60,000 nt of DNA, from assembly GCF_964355755.1 (NCBI RefSeq), contig NC_092680.1, forward strand, positions 14,673,001 through 14,733,000, read 5' to 3'. The notes under the pieces are model-generated. The model did not search any database. It was not told the origin of the DNA and saw nothing but the letters and a program-made list of their open reading frames with translations. Shown piece by piece: positions 43,938 to 54,300 of the stretch (its first letter is position 1; every line of letters starts with the position of its first letter). The translations under genes and the position numbers were made by a program. This DNA comes from Antedon mediterranea (taxonomy: Eukaryota > Echinodermata > Crinoidea > Comatulida > Antedonidae).

Positions 43938-45440
43938 ATGAGTACTATAATTGGTAGACAGCGTGTACCTACGTTACTCAGCTTGATAGGGCCTAAGACT
44001 TACGGTCTTCTGAAGAACTTAGTGGCTCCTGATTTACCATCAACCAAAACATTTCCGGAACTTGTGGATTCGTTGGAAAGGCATCTGAGTCCTAAACCTC
44101 TAGTTATAGCTGAAAGATTCAGGTTTCACAAATGTGAGCAGCATGAAGGTGAAACAATCCAGGCCTATTTAGCGGATTTACGACGCCTCACCAAACACTG
44201 TGAATTTGGAGCACAGCTAAATGACGCCCTGCGGGATCGTCTTGTTTGCGGAATTAGGTCAGGCAGTATACAAAAAAAACTGTTGGCTGAGACAAAGCTT
44301 ACATTAGCGAAAGCGCTACAAATGGCAGTTGCTATGGAAACTGCAACGAAGGATGCTTCGCTACTACAACAACAGCTTAAAGAAGAACCACAGAGTACTG
44401 TGAACAAGATAAACGTGAAACACTATAATAAGCAGCAATTATGTTATCGCTGCAACAAGGGTGGTCATAAGGCAAACGACTGCCGGTACAAAGAAGTTGA
44501 GTGCCATAACTGTAAAAAGAAGGGACATATCAAGGCTGCATGCCGGAGTAAATCAAAACAAACACCACACCAAACTAAGAAGGGTAAGCGAGTGAATGTT
44601 GTTGATGAAGAAGAAGACAACCTTCTAGCCATGGTGTATGTTAATAATGTAGACGTTGGGAAATCAGTGAAGATAAAACCAACGATAGATAATATCCCAT
44701 TGGACATGATAGTGGATACTGGCAGTGCACTCTCGTTGATTTCGACAGAAGATTTTGAGAAATATTTTAGGAATACAGACTTGTTGCCGACCAAAGTTCA
44801 ACTTAGAACTTATACTGGAGAAGAAGTAAAGACAAAAGGGTATTTGAAGGCCAAAGTAGAATACAACGGACAGAAACACGATGGAAAACTATATGTAGTA
44901 GAAAGAGGTGGACCCCCGTTGTTTGGTCGTCAGTGGTTGACACATATCAAGTTAGACTGGGCCAGCATCTTCACAGTGAAGGCTGACCACAACAAAGCTG
45001 ATGTACCAGCAATACTGAATAAATTTCCAAAACTCTTTAACAAAATTGGAAAGGTGAATGGGGTAAAAGGTAAACTTACCTTACAGGATGGAGCACAACC
45101 AGTTTTTATTAAGGCAAGGAATGTACCATATGCACTTCGACCTGCAGTTGAAGCCGAATTAAGGAACCTCGAGAGTCAGGGAATCATCACCCTGAATCAA
45201 ACTAGTGATTGGGCAACCCCAATAGTGCCTGTACCAAAAAGTAATGGAGATGTCAGGTTGTGTGGAGACTACAAAGTTACAGTAAATCCAAAGTTAAAAG
45301 TGGACTGCTACCCTCTTCCAAGAATCGAGGATGTTTTCGCAACCTTAGCGGGTGGACAGAAGTTCACCAAACTAGATTTGAAACAAGCATATTTACATTT
45401 AGAGATGGAAGAAGAATCCAGAAACATGCTGACCCCCATA
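43938..45440 (+). pseudogene. Gypsy element A gag-pol, truncated in RT
   Basis: A single open frame starting ATGAGTACTATAATTGG: a gag region (FRFHKCEQHEGETIQAYLAD), two CCHC knuckles (CYRCNKGGHKANDC at about 169-182, CHNCKKKGHIKAAC at about 189-202), and a retropepsin-like protease (MIVDTGSALSLI, about 257-268). The N-terminal RT palm follows (WATPIVPVPKSNGDVRLCGD, YPLPRIEDVFATLAGGQKFTKLDLKQAYL). The retroviral sense ends near 45440, where a SINE begins; the frame runs on to 45527 in SINE sequence. No stop upstream, so gag-protease may be fairly young. RT core, RNase H and integrase are missing. Confidence 0.88.
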
Positions 45441-45617
45441 ATGCAGCCGGTAACCAGCGCAAAGTTGTGTCTAGATCTAACTGGGTACCCATTTATACAC
45501 CTGGGTGGAGAGAGGCAACGTAAGTAAAGTATCTTGCCTACGGATACAAGCAATGCAGCGAGAGTTGGATTCGAACCTAGGTCTGACGATCGGTAGTCCA
45601 ACGTCCAACACACGCCC
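45440..45617 (-). mobile_element. SINE inserted into Gypsy element A
   Basis: Minus-strand copy of the 7219-7470 SINE: GTGTGTTGGAC, AGGTTCGAATCCAA, GTAGGCAAGATACTTTAC, TTGCCTCTCTCCACCCA and AATGGGTACCCAG in order. Gypsy coding sense stops at its left edge; a different Gypsy fragment begins about 50 bp past its right edge. Confidence 0.75.
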
Positions 45618-45659
45618 TATATATTGATAAAAAACATAACAGAAACTGTTTTAAAGACA

Positions 45660-47108
45660 TTTTGCGCAGGAAGCACTGTACCCAAGTGGAGGTAATTTGT
45701 TAACTTATACAAGACAAACAATTAAAATTGTTGGGGAATTTAATGCATTGGTTAAGTATAAGTAAAAAATGGCTACAGCAAAGTTTTTAGTAGTAGACCA
45801 AGAGTGTTCTATTTTAGGAAAAGATTTGATTCAAAGGCTAGCGTGAACAATTGATGGGTTGACTATGTCATGTTTGACAATGAAAGTTGAGAACTGTGAG
45901 GGTGAGGATACCAATATGGGTTGGGTAAAAAATAAGTTTCCCCATCTATTTGGTTCTGATCTGGGACACATAAAGGGTTTTGAGCATACAGTTAAGGTTA
46001 TGGTACCTGTGCAGCAAGCACTGAGTAGACTGCCTGGCAGTTCAGGACAAAGTTACTAATGAGTTAAATAGGTTGGAGAAGGAAGGAGTTATTGAAAGGG
46101 TTAAGGGAGCAACCGATTGGGTGTCTCCATTATTAGTTGTTTGGAAGAAAAATGGTGGAATACAACTTAGTGGATTTGAGAAAAGTAAATGAATCCATAA
46201 TAATTGAAAAACACCCTTTACCAAAAATTGATGAATTATTAGAGCTCTGTCAGCTCCAGGTGGTAAATTGTTTAGCAAATTAAATTTGAAGTCTGCATAT
46301 CACCAGTTAAATTTACATGAATAGTAGAGACCTTACAACGTTTGTATCCCACTGGGGTTTGTACAGATTTAAAAAGGTGTGCTTTGGGTTGGCTTCTGCT
46401 CCTACCACATTTCAACAATTAATGTCAATAATAATGCAAGAAATTCCTAATATTGGGTACTTTATTGATGATATTTTTGTTTTTGGCAGGACTAAATCAG
46501 ACCATGATACAGTAGCTCTAAAGGCAGTACTAAACAGGCTTCAAGAGTATGGAATGCAAGTGTGAGTTTGGAGTGTCGACTAGCGTTACAATTTTGGGCC
46601 ATGTATTAGATTCAGAGGGGCTTCACCCAAACCCAGAATTAGTTGAAGCAATAACATGAGCTCTGGTTCCAGAAAATAAAGAGCAATCCTTTCTGGGGTT
46701 AGCCGCATACAATTCCAAATTTATCAAGAATTATGCAACTCTTGTACAGCCACTAAGGGATATTCAATAAGGGGAGGAATTCGAGTGAACACCGGTACAC
46801 ACCCAGCTAATCAAAGGGAAGGAAGTAAATAGCTTTCACATTAAAGGAAGTTAACATGTGCAGAAAGAAAATATTCTACAGGCGAACGTGAAGCCTTGGC
46901 ATGCGTGTACTCAATTGAGAAATTTCATACGTACCTATGGGGTAGACATTTTATACTACGAACAGATCACAAAGCACTGACAACACTGAATGGCCACAGA
47001 CCTATGCGTATAGCTAGATGGGGTGCAAGACTGCTAAATTATAACTACACCGTTGAATACAAACCAGGCTCTGATAATGCAAACGTACATTTGACCATCA
47101 CTTTTTAG
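45660..47108 (+). pseudogene. Gypsy element B protease-RT-RNase H, decayed
   Basis: Protease tail (NLLTYTRQTIKIVGEF, CSILGKDLIQ), a linker (FPHLFGSDLGHIKGFEH), and RT motifs (ATDWVSPLLVVWKKNGGIQL, KHPLPKIDELLE, CFGLASAPTTFQQLMS). The catalytic motif is FIDD instead of YxDD; then ILGHVLDSEGLHPNPE and RNase H (YSTGEREALACVYSIEKFHT, FILRTDHKALTTL). At least five stops or frameshifts. Integrase absent. Ends where element C begins. Confidence 0.85.
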
Positions 47109-47109
47109 G

Positions 47110-47828
47110 TCAAACTTGTTCAAGTTCAATAAACGAAACCAAGGAGAAACCATAGCTCAGTATGACATAATGTCTCGTGAACAAATCAAAATGTCCAGCA
47201 TGAGGAAAAAAGTGTGCTACATGTGGCAATGTAACCATTTCAAAACCTCACAAGTGTGTGTGAAGAATTTAATTTCACTACACAAGATGACTCTGATTCT
47301 GCTGAATCCGTCAGCTGTAATATGTTGGTACACAATGTGAAAGTGCAGTCAGGTCGACTCTGGTGCTACGGTTAATTTGCTACCAAAAAGTTATCTGATA
47401 GCAACTGATACTATTCGCAAGGAGAAAGTAACATTGCAACCCGCACTAGGAAAATGTAGACTAATCGTAAGAAACCCTGCTAACAACAAAAAATACAAGA
47501 TAGATTTCACCATTGTTGATGATTCTTTTGTTCCAATTCTTGCTGCAGAAAAAATGGGACTAATAACTGTTGATTACAATTCAACGGATGTTGCACACGT
47601 GTTGAAAGTAAACACCGATGACAACATCTTTGCCGAGTTTCCTCAGGTGTTTGATTCTAGAAAAGTTGGTTGCCTACCAGGTGAATCAGCCATTTCAGAA
47701 GGTGCTAGACCTGTGGTCAGACCAGCGAGAACACTTCCAGAAGCAATCAAATGTTCAGGGAAGGCAGAGCTTGATGATATGGAATCCCGTGGCATCATTG
47801 TAAAGATTAGTAAGCCTACTGTCGGAGA
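47110..47828 (+). pseudogene. Gypsy element C gag/protease/RT-start fragment
   Basis: Begins with gag-like FNKRNQGETIAQYDIM, breaks, then a protease DSGATVNLLPKSYL with KCRLIVRNPANNKKYKIDF and FPQVFDSRKVGCLPGE, typical of a DSGA-type Gypsy lineage distinct from A and B. Stops after ISKPTVGD at 47828, before the RT core. Confidence 0.8.
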
Positions 47829-48114
47829 CTGAATTTATTTGATTGTCCAGACCTACTTTACTGAGGGATGAAATTTTATTTTAATGTTATATGCCTAGTA
47901 TGTTTTACAGTTTCTCCGCGGATGTTTATTTTAATAGTGTCATAGTAATTAGGCTAGCGCATTCCTTTTACCAAGCGGGAGATTCAGACCCTGCCTTGAG
48001 AGAGACAAGACGTGTCTGGCAGAGACCCTGGTTATTGAATATTTTATGAGCATATAACTTATTGTAATTTTAATTTTAAACGCAAACCTTTAACCTGATA
48101 TAAGTGTCTAGAAG
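47829..48114. other. spacer between Gypsy fragments
   Basis: AT-rich; no recognisable retroelement coding. Nothing further seen. Confidence 0.4.
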
Positions 48115-49375
48115 GGTCATCGTAAGGAAAACTGCACTGGTCAATATAAATGCCTTCATTGCAAACAGACCGGACACTTTAAGAAAGATTGCCGACAATT
48201 GAGTACAGTCACCACAGACGTACAAAAAACAGTTGTAGACGGTCTAGAAATTGAAATGGGCATTATTGCTAGCGTAGAAGAACACGAGAGCGAGCTTGTA
48301 GCAAACAGTCCTTCTGCTACCATAACCCTTGCAGGCATTGAGTTGGGATGTATACTGAATACTAGGGCTATAACCTCCTTGATTTCAGCTTCAGTATACG
48401 AGACTAAACTGAAACCAAGACTTGGCAATTTGGCACCTGAAGTGACATATCTACAATGGAGAACCTGTAGATATTCAAGGCTATGTGGAGCTTCTGATGA
48501 AATATTGCGAGAACAAGCTCAGTGCGAGTTTCTTAGTGTCCAAAGATGGTTCAAGTAAGAGAGGAGTCAAGATCATCCTGTCCTACTCGGCTGTTAATAT
48601 CCTGAGGAAATTGTCTGTTCTTAATGTTCCGCAAAAGGACAACTTTGCCTGGAGGTTTGTCAGAAGTTTGATGTTAGAGAAGAGTGACGGCAAGGTTGAG
48701 ACACCTATGCCTATGGTATAGCCGAGCTGAGATTGTCTGAAAATGTTACCGTCCCAGCATGCAGTGTCAGAAGGATCTGTTGTCAAGAAGCAATCTTTAG
48801 GGTAATGTGTTGGCGAGTCCAGTTCAGGGAAACCAACGTGTAGAATTATTAGAAGGTTGTGGGGCAATCAAGAATGGGATTCTTGGGGTGATGTTGGCCA
48901 ACTCTGAAAACCAACCCATCAAGTTGAAAAAGGATGTTGTGGTAGAAGTGTCAGCAGTCAATGAGAAGCAGGAAGCTAAGCTAGTGCAGGTAGCTGATGG
49001 TTTGGAGGTCCGAGTGGGAGAAGTATTAGTAACACCCGGATTTGGTGTATCCAGGGTTCTGAAGAGCGAAGGACGAAGAGTGTAAAGAGATAGCTCCTGG
49101 GTTTGAGTTTTAGCCATTTGGGGGAAAAAAAACTATATAAAGTTGTGCAGTGCATCAAGAAACATCCAAGCGCATTTTGGACTGGCTCATTTGATGTTGG
49201 TAAAAGTAAACCTTGTTCCCTATTCTATTACCCTAACATCAAAGAAGATTATTCGAGAGTCATTTCGGCAAATACACCCGCACAAAATTCCAGAAATCAA
49301 GAAGATTTAAGAGATGCTAGACCAACAAATTATTCGATTGTCGAAAAGTGCCTACGCACTTGTAACATTAGAAAG
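48115..49375 (+). pseudogene. Gypsy element D, copy 1 (zinc knuckle to RT start), decayed
   Basis: Homologous to 52380-53660: zinc knuckle CLHCKQTGHFKKDC, then protease ELVANSPSATITLAGIELG. The catalytic triad is changed (DTGAETSLI in copy 2, NTRAITSLI here), so the protease is dead. Continues with LVQVADGLEVRVGEVLV and QIHPHKIPEIK, ending near KSAYA. Several frameshifts. No LTRs found for this copy. Confidence 0.85.
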
Positions 49376-49929
49376 TGCGTGCGTAAACGGTGTTTGAAAT
49401 TTTAAAATGCTCCAAATCAATTTCTGATTAAATTAGAGCACGATTCAGGTCATTTTAAGCATTTGAAAAATTACCACCAGGTGCGCACATTTTTACGCGC
49501 GCACGGCGCATGGAACACGTATGAGAATTTCTTTGGCACGATTTGTGTTTACCAAACTTTGGTTAACAATTTTACGTTATGTTATTCACTATTCAACTTG
49601 AAATGGCGTTCTACAAGCATGTTAAACATGACTGGTTGCGCACGTAAAACGTAAAAAAATTTTGAAAATGTTGCAAAATATGTCTACTTTTAAAAACGAT
49701 ACAGTTCATCAAAATGCAAGGTTACCCCTATTTTTTATTTTCTTTTCTTGCAGTGTATAAATCATAGGTCTGATTTTATTATATTGTTGAATGTCAAAAT
49801 GTGTTTGATGGCTACATTATTTGACCATTAAATATAATTTTTGAAATATTTATCATCAAATAAACAATAACATTTTCAAAGAGCAAAACAATAAACATAA
49901 CGTTTATCTTTTTTTCTTCACATGTTAAT

Positions 49930-50385
49930 GGGTTCACGACATACCGAAAGAACGAGGAATCTTTCTTCGGATTTTCTTCGGCAGGTGCTCATATGGCTCG
50001 ATGTGTAGTGCAACCGACTTTGGTATCAGAGGTACCGGGATCGAATCTCATCACCAACAAATTTTAAAAGTCAGTTACAATTGATTAATAGTGTATTTTT
50101 GAATGTGCTATTTTTTAGATGTCATCATAGTAAAAATTACGATTGAATTCGGTAGCTAATAATCTATCTATATCAAGGGGTTCACGACATAGCGAGTAAT
50201 CTTTATTCATTTTGTCAATGAGTGCTCATATGGCTAGATGTATAGTGCAAACGACTTTGCTATACGCGGTACCGGGATCGAATCCCATCACGAGAAACAA
50301 AATTAAATAAAGCAGTTTATTTAGTTATTACACTTATAGGACAGTTTAATTTTGAATGAGCTAATTTTTTGAAAAATCATAAATA
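49930..50385. repeat. ~205-bp direct duplication with tRNA-like cores
   Basis: Two copies 247 bp apart (about 49930-50130 and 50177-50385), each GGGTTCACGACAT...GTGCTCATATGGCT...GTACCGGGATCGAAT. The cores resemble tRNAs (A-box-like TATGGCT(C/A)GATGT, B-box GGGATCGAATCYC); acceptor and anticodon stems pair poorly, so they are SINE heads or tRNA relics. Confidence 0.55.
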
Positions 50386-50788
50386 ATTTATTGTTAAATC
50401 TTTATTATGTTGCGATCGTTGTTTATGTTTTTGTTGCTTATTTGAATGTATTTTTATAGTTTATTATGTTTAGATTCAACCTGTTAGTGGCGGTTTCATC
50501 GCTGTTGGTTGTCAACTGAATAAAAGAAAAGAAAGAAAAAAAAAGTACTTTTGTTATGTTTTCCACACCAGATGGAGAAGGTTATTCGCAACATTTGAAA
50601 ATAATGTAACCTAACTATTATTTTTTATCATAACATGTGATATAACATTAAGGCCATTTCGAAATATTCTAATCAAAATTTAATTTGAATTGCCTCATGA
50701 TAGCTATAATAAATTGGAATCACCTTGGCTTGTAATGAGTCTAGACCTTTGCTATAAACATGATCAATTAATGTATTGTTTTCCGTAG

Positions 50789-50932
50789 TATATTAAAGTT
50801 GAGTTACATGTGCAAGAAAAGAAAAAACTCATAAACCAGCTAGTAGAAAAAAATAGTGAAAATACTGATTTACAAGATCAGGTAGTGCAACTTCAAGACA
50901 AGTTACAGGATTTGGAAGACCAGCTTCAGTGA
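50789..50932 (+). CDS. orphan coiled-coil last exon
   Basis: The acceptor TTGTTTTCCGTAG precedes a 47-codon open frame (YIKVELHVQEKKKL, SENTDLQDQVVQLQDKLQD, LEDQLQ) ending in TGA. It is a classic leucine/glutamine heptad coiled coil and is AT-rich like the exons at 3618-9348. It starts in phase 0, which does not fit the phase-2 donor at 16952 or the GTAAGA at 18361, so I cannot join it to the upstream coiled-coil gene. It may belong to an unseen gene, or be a displaced exon. Confidence 0.5.
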   Translation, partial: YIKVELHVQEKKKLINQLVEKNSENTDLQDQVVQLQDKLQDLEDQLQ

Positions 50933-51103
50933 AACTCTGAAGACATTTTATTTTATTTTTTTATTTTGTTGAGAATGATTCTATTCAATTTATTCATATT
51001 TTACACCTAAATAATTATTTTGACTGGAACTACTTTATTATTATATAGAATGTTTGCTTTTGTGATTTTGCACGTATGCGCATTAATATTTAGATAGCGT
51101 CGA

Positions 51104-51475
51104 TGTTATAAGGTTGTAGGGCGAGCAATTACCTCGTGGGCAGTTGACATAAAAGCTCGAGGAGGATAAGCTGTGTTAAAGAGTTTCAAGATTGTTAGTT
51201 TGTTATTTTTTGCGAAGAAAACCACTTTAATTATGGTTGGTGTTACTGACAATTGCTGACTGCAGTAAATCGAGCTGATTTGAGAGCAACTCGTTTTTAA
51301 TTGTAACTATACTAAGCTGTGTTAAGTGTTACAGGAGGGCATTGCAGGGGTTTTTGTGTGTTGTATTCTGTTTAATGATTCGATTTACGGTCCAGTTATA
51401 ATAAACGTCTTACAACGTAAATACAGAACAGAGTACGAGGTTCATTCTTTTGTTCTTTGTGTGTGGCCCACGACA
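51104..51475 (+). mobile_element. 5' LTR of Gypsy element D, copy 2
   Basis: Runs from TGTTATAAGG to CCCACGACA and is followed by TTTTGGTGGCAGCGGTGGG, a widespread Gypsy primer-binding-site context. The end TTGTGTGTGGCCCACGACAT recurs at 54056-54076. The left limit is inferred from the TGT...ACA rule. Confidence 0.6.
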
Positions 51476-51747
51476 TTTTGGTGGCAGCGGTGGGATGAGA
51501 CTGAATCTATAGACAGAACTGAATTCTAAGAGGAAGCGCGACGAGTGACAATCTGGTGCTGCAAGTTGGTGTGGTACAGAGACTGATTCAGCTTCAACAG
51601 AATACCAGACCCCTGGATGATGATGGAAGATTTTATTGATTGTTTTTCATTGATGCTTGATTTACATGCTTTTTGTATTGAGATTTTTTTTATCACTGTA
51701 TTTTTTAATTGCTTGTGCATAATTTCTTCTCCCAACATAGTATAGCA

Positions 51748-54055
51748 ATGGCAGAGGCAAACGAAATGATACTGGCGCTGACGGCTGCCTTACAAGGTCT
51801 GACAACTCAATGTGGACCGCCTCCAGTGAAGTTAAACAAATTCAAGGGTCTTCCGGTAGCTGCTGGAGATCCATCTTTGAAAGAGTGGTTGGACGACTTC
51901 AACAGTTATGCAGGGCATTATAACCTGACTGGCGAGGCTAAAGCTAATTCTCTCTTAGCTCATCTTGGTGGAGCAGCCAAGGAAGAGATTATGTGTCACG
52001 AGGAGGACGCTATTAGGAAGGATTATGATCTTGCTGTTAGCAAGTGAGAGGTGCTTTTTGTTCCGGTGAGTACAGTTCAGTCACTTGGTAGAACGTATCA
52101 AGTGGAGCGAGGGAACCATGGATGCAAAGAGAATTGCGACGCATTGAGATGGCTCACAAAGGGAAAAGCTTCCAGAAAATGAGAGAAGAAGCATTAGAAT
52201 TCTTTCAACACCAAGAGACGGCAAAACGCAGAGTGCAGGTACATGAGGTGGTAAGAGATCCAAGCCGTGGAGAAATAGAGGCTCTGAAAGTCAAGTTGCA
52301 GGCTATGCGAGCTCGGTTAGATAGACAAGCGGCAAATGATCGAAGCGGATACGAGAAGACCAATAGGAAGCCCTTTACATGTTATAAGTCCTTAGAAACC
52401 GGCCATAGAAAAGAGAATTGTACAGGTTCGTTCAAGTGCCTACATTGCAAGCAAGAAGGCCATTTCCAGAAAGATTGCCCTGTTCTAGCAGCAGCAAGTG
52501 GAAATCCAGCAAGTGGAAATCCAGCAGAAGGAATTCCTGGAGTTCCGGTCAGCAGTGTCCATGGAGACGACTCGCAACAGGTTTCGGGATTAGTAGCTAA
52601 CAGCCCGACAGCAAAAATATCTTTAGCTGGTGTTGAACTAGGCTGCGTAATCGATACTGGAGCGGAGACTTCGCTGATCCCTGTCGATGTGTACGATAGA
52701 ATGATTAAGGATAAAGCTGGAGGTAAAGTGCCTGAAGTTACTTACCTAAATATATATGGTGCAAATGGAGAGCCTGTTGAGATTCAAGGGTATGTTGAGT
52801 TGCCGATGAAGTACGGGACAGCAGAGTTGATGGGGAGTTTCTTGATCACCAAACGCTGTGCAGGTATGCGAGGAGAGCAATATCCAGTATTGTTAGGCTG
52901 TAAGCTGAGTGTTCCTCACCAAGATAGCTTTGCATGGAATTTTGTTCGAAGTTTGCTAAGTTCTTCTGAATCTGAACACCCTGAACCAGTGCAACAAGAA
53001 GTTCAAGTAGGACGGTTACAAGTAGTGGCTAAGGTGACGCTTCCTGCTCATAGCATTCGCAGAGTAACTTGTCAAGTGCAGAATGTGACTGTACTGTGTT
53101 GGTAAGCCCTATGGATTCTGAGAATTCGGTTAAAGTGGTAGAAGGATGCGATGCGGTTAAAGATGGTGTTGTTCGAGTAATGATAGAAAACCCTGAAGAT
53201 AGACAAATTAAGTTGCAGAAAGAACGCATAATCGGTATGGTGTCTTCAGTGAACAGCGAGGAAAGGGTAGATCTAGTGGAAGTAGCAGATGGACTGCAAG
53301 TGCATGTGGGAGAGGTGATGGTGTCTCAAGATCACAGAGTATCGCCTGTACCATCCGCTCAAGCTAATATTATGGTGAGTGAGGGGGTAGCTCCAGGTCT
53401 CAATTTGGACCATTTAGAAGAAGAAATCAAAATTAAAGTCACCAATTGCATCAACAAATATCCCACGGTCTTTTCTACAGGAGTCTATGACGTAGGTAGA
53501 TGCGATCTAATCCCACACTCTATCAAACTAACTACAGATAAATCGGTACAACAACCTTTCAGACGCATTCATCCGCAGAAAATCCCAGAGGTCAAAGCGA
53601 TGTTAAATGAGATGGTTAAACAAGAGATTATTCGTCCATCCAAGAGTTCATATGCTAGCCCGATAGTGCTTGTTACAAAGAAGGATGGGACGCTTCGTCT
53701 GTGTATATAGATTACAGAAAGATTAATGCAGTTACTGTAAAAGATTCATTTCCGCTTCCAAGAATTGACGAAGTTCTAAATATACTGGGAGGAGCAAAGT
53801 ACTGGCTCATGGTTATTATCAAGTTACAATGGGACGGCTTTCCGTGTACCTTGGGGCTTATACGAATTTCTGAGAATGCCACAAGGACTAAGTAACTCTG
53901 CCAATACGTTTCAAAGACTAATGGTTTTTATATTTGCAGACATGAATCTAAATGACCTCGTGTTATATCTTGACGATATATTGATATTTTCCGCTACATT
54001 AGAAGAACATATGGCTAGATTGGAGAAGGTGTTAACAAGGCTGTCAGAACATGGA
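51748..54055 (+). pseudogene. Gypsy element D, copy 2 gag-pol, frameshifted and truncated
   Basis: Gag starts ATGGCAGAGGCA (MAEANEMILALTAAL, VKLNKFKG) and stops at 52047. The frame resumes at 52122 with a coiled gag end and two knuckles: the first has lost a Cys (CYKSLETGHRKENC), the second is intact (CLHCKQEGHFQKDC). An intact protease motif VIDTGAETSLIP follows. A frameshift near 53097 leads to VLVSPMDSENSVKVVEG and the RT start (SYASPIVLVTKKDGTLRLCI). A 2-nt insertion then breaks the IDYRKIN motif, and a damaged RT core ends with MPQGLSNSANTFQRLM and VLYLDDILIFSA. The RT breaks off at about 54055; RNase H and integrase are missing. Confidence 0.88.
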
Positions 54056-54076
54056 TTGTGTGTGGCCCACGACATT
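54056..54076 (+). mobile_element. 21-bp remnant of the 3' LTR end of element D
   Basis: TTGTGTGTGGCCCACGACAT matches the last bases of the LTR at 51456-51476 and directly follows the RT sequence KVLTRLSEHGL. A deletion has therefore joined RT to the very end of the 3' LTR. Confidence 0.7.
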
Positions 54077-54088
54077 AGACTGTAATGT

Positions 54089-54300
54089 GCCGACGGAACA
54101 CATCCCCGACTAATGACAAAAATGGCTAAAAACTATGGGACATCAATTGTCAATGTTCCCCATCCTGTAACGGTGCAAGGAATGGCTCGGGAAGGTGTTA
54201 TTTCCGATTATCAAACAGCTAATTTTATATTGAACAATGAAAACTTAACACTTGGCTTCGATGCCACAACGCAAGAAGGGGTACACATTAAAGACCCCTT
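54089..54300 (+). pseudogene. transposon-like ORF, N-terminal fragment
   Basis: Open frame reading ADGTHPRLMTKMAKNYGTS, VQGMAREGVISDYQTANFI and LGFDATTQEGVHIKD. The last words (FDATTQEGVHI) look like the start of an RNase-H-type catalytic domain of a transposase-like protein. Sense is lost after 54300; the next part resumes near 55336 (VHPLQLL). Confidence 0.6.

Noticed and set aside
18268-50932. Joining exon 18268-18360 to the coiled-coil exon at 50789 as one long gene
   Set aside because: The donor leaves two bases of a codon, while the 50789 exon begins on a complete codon; the join would shift the frame to an early stop. Kept only as an open question with an unseen intermediate exon.
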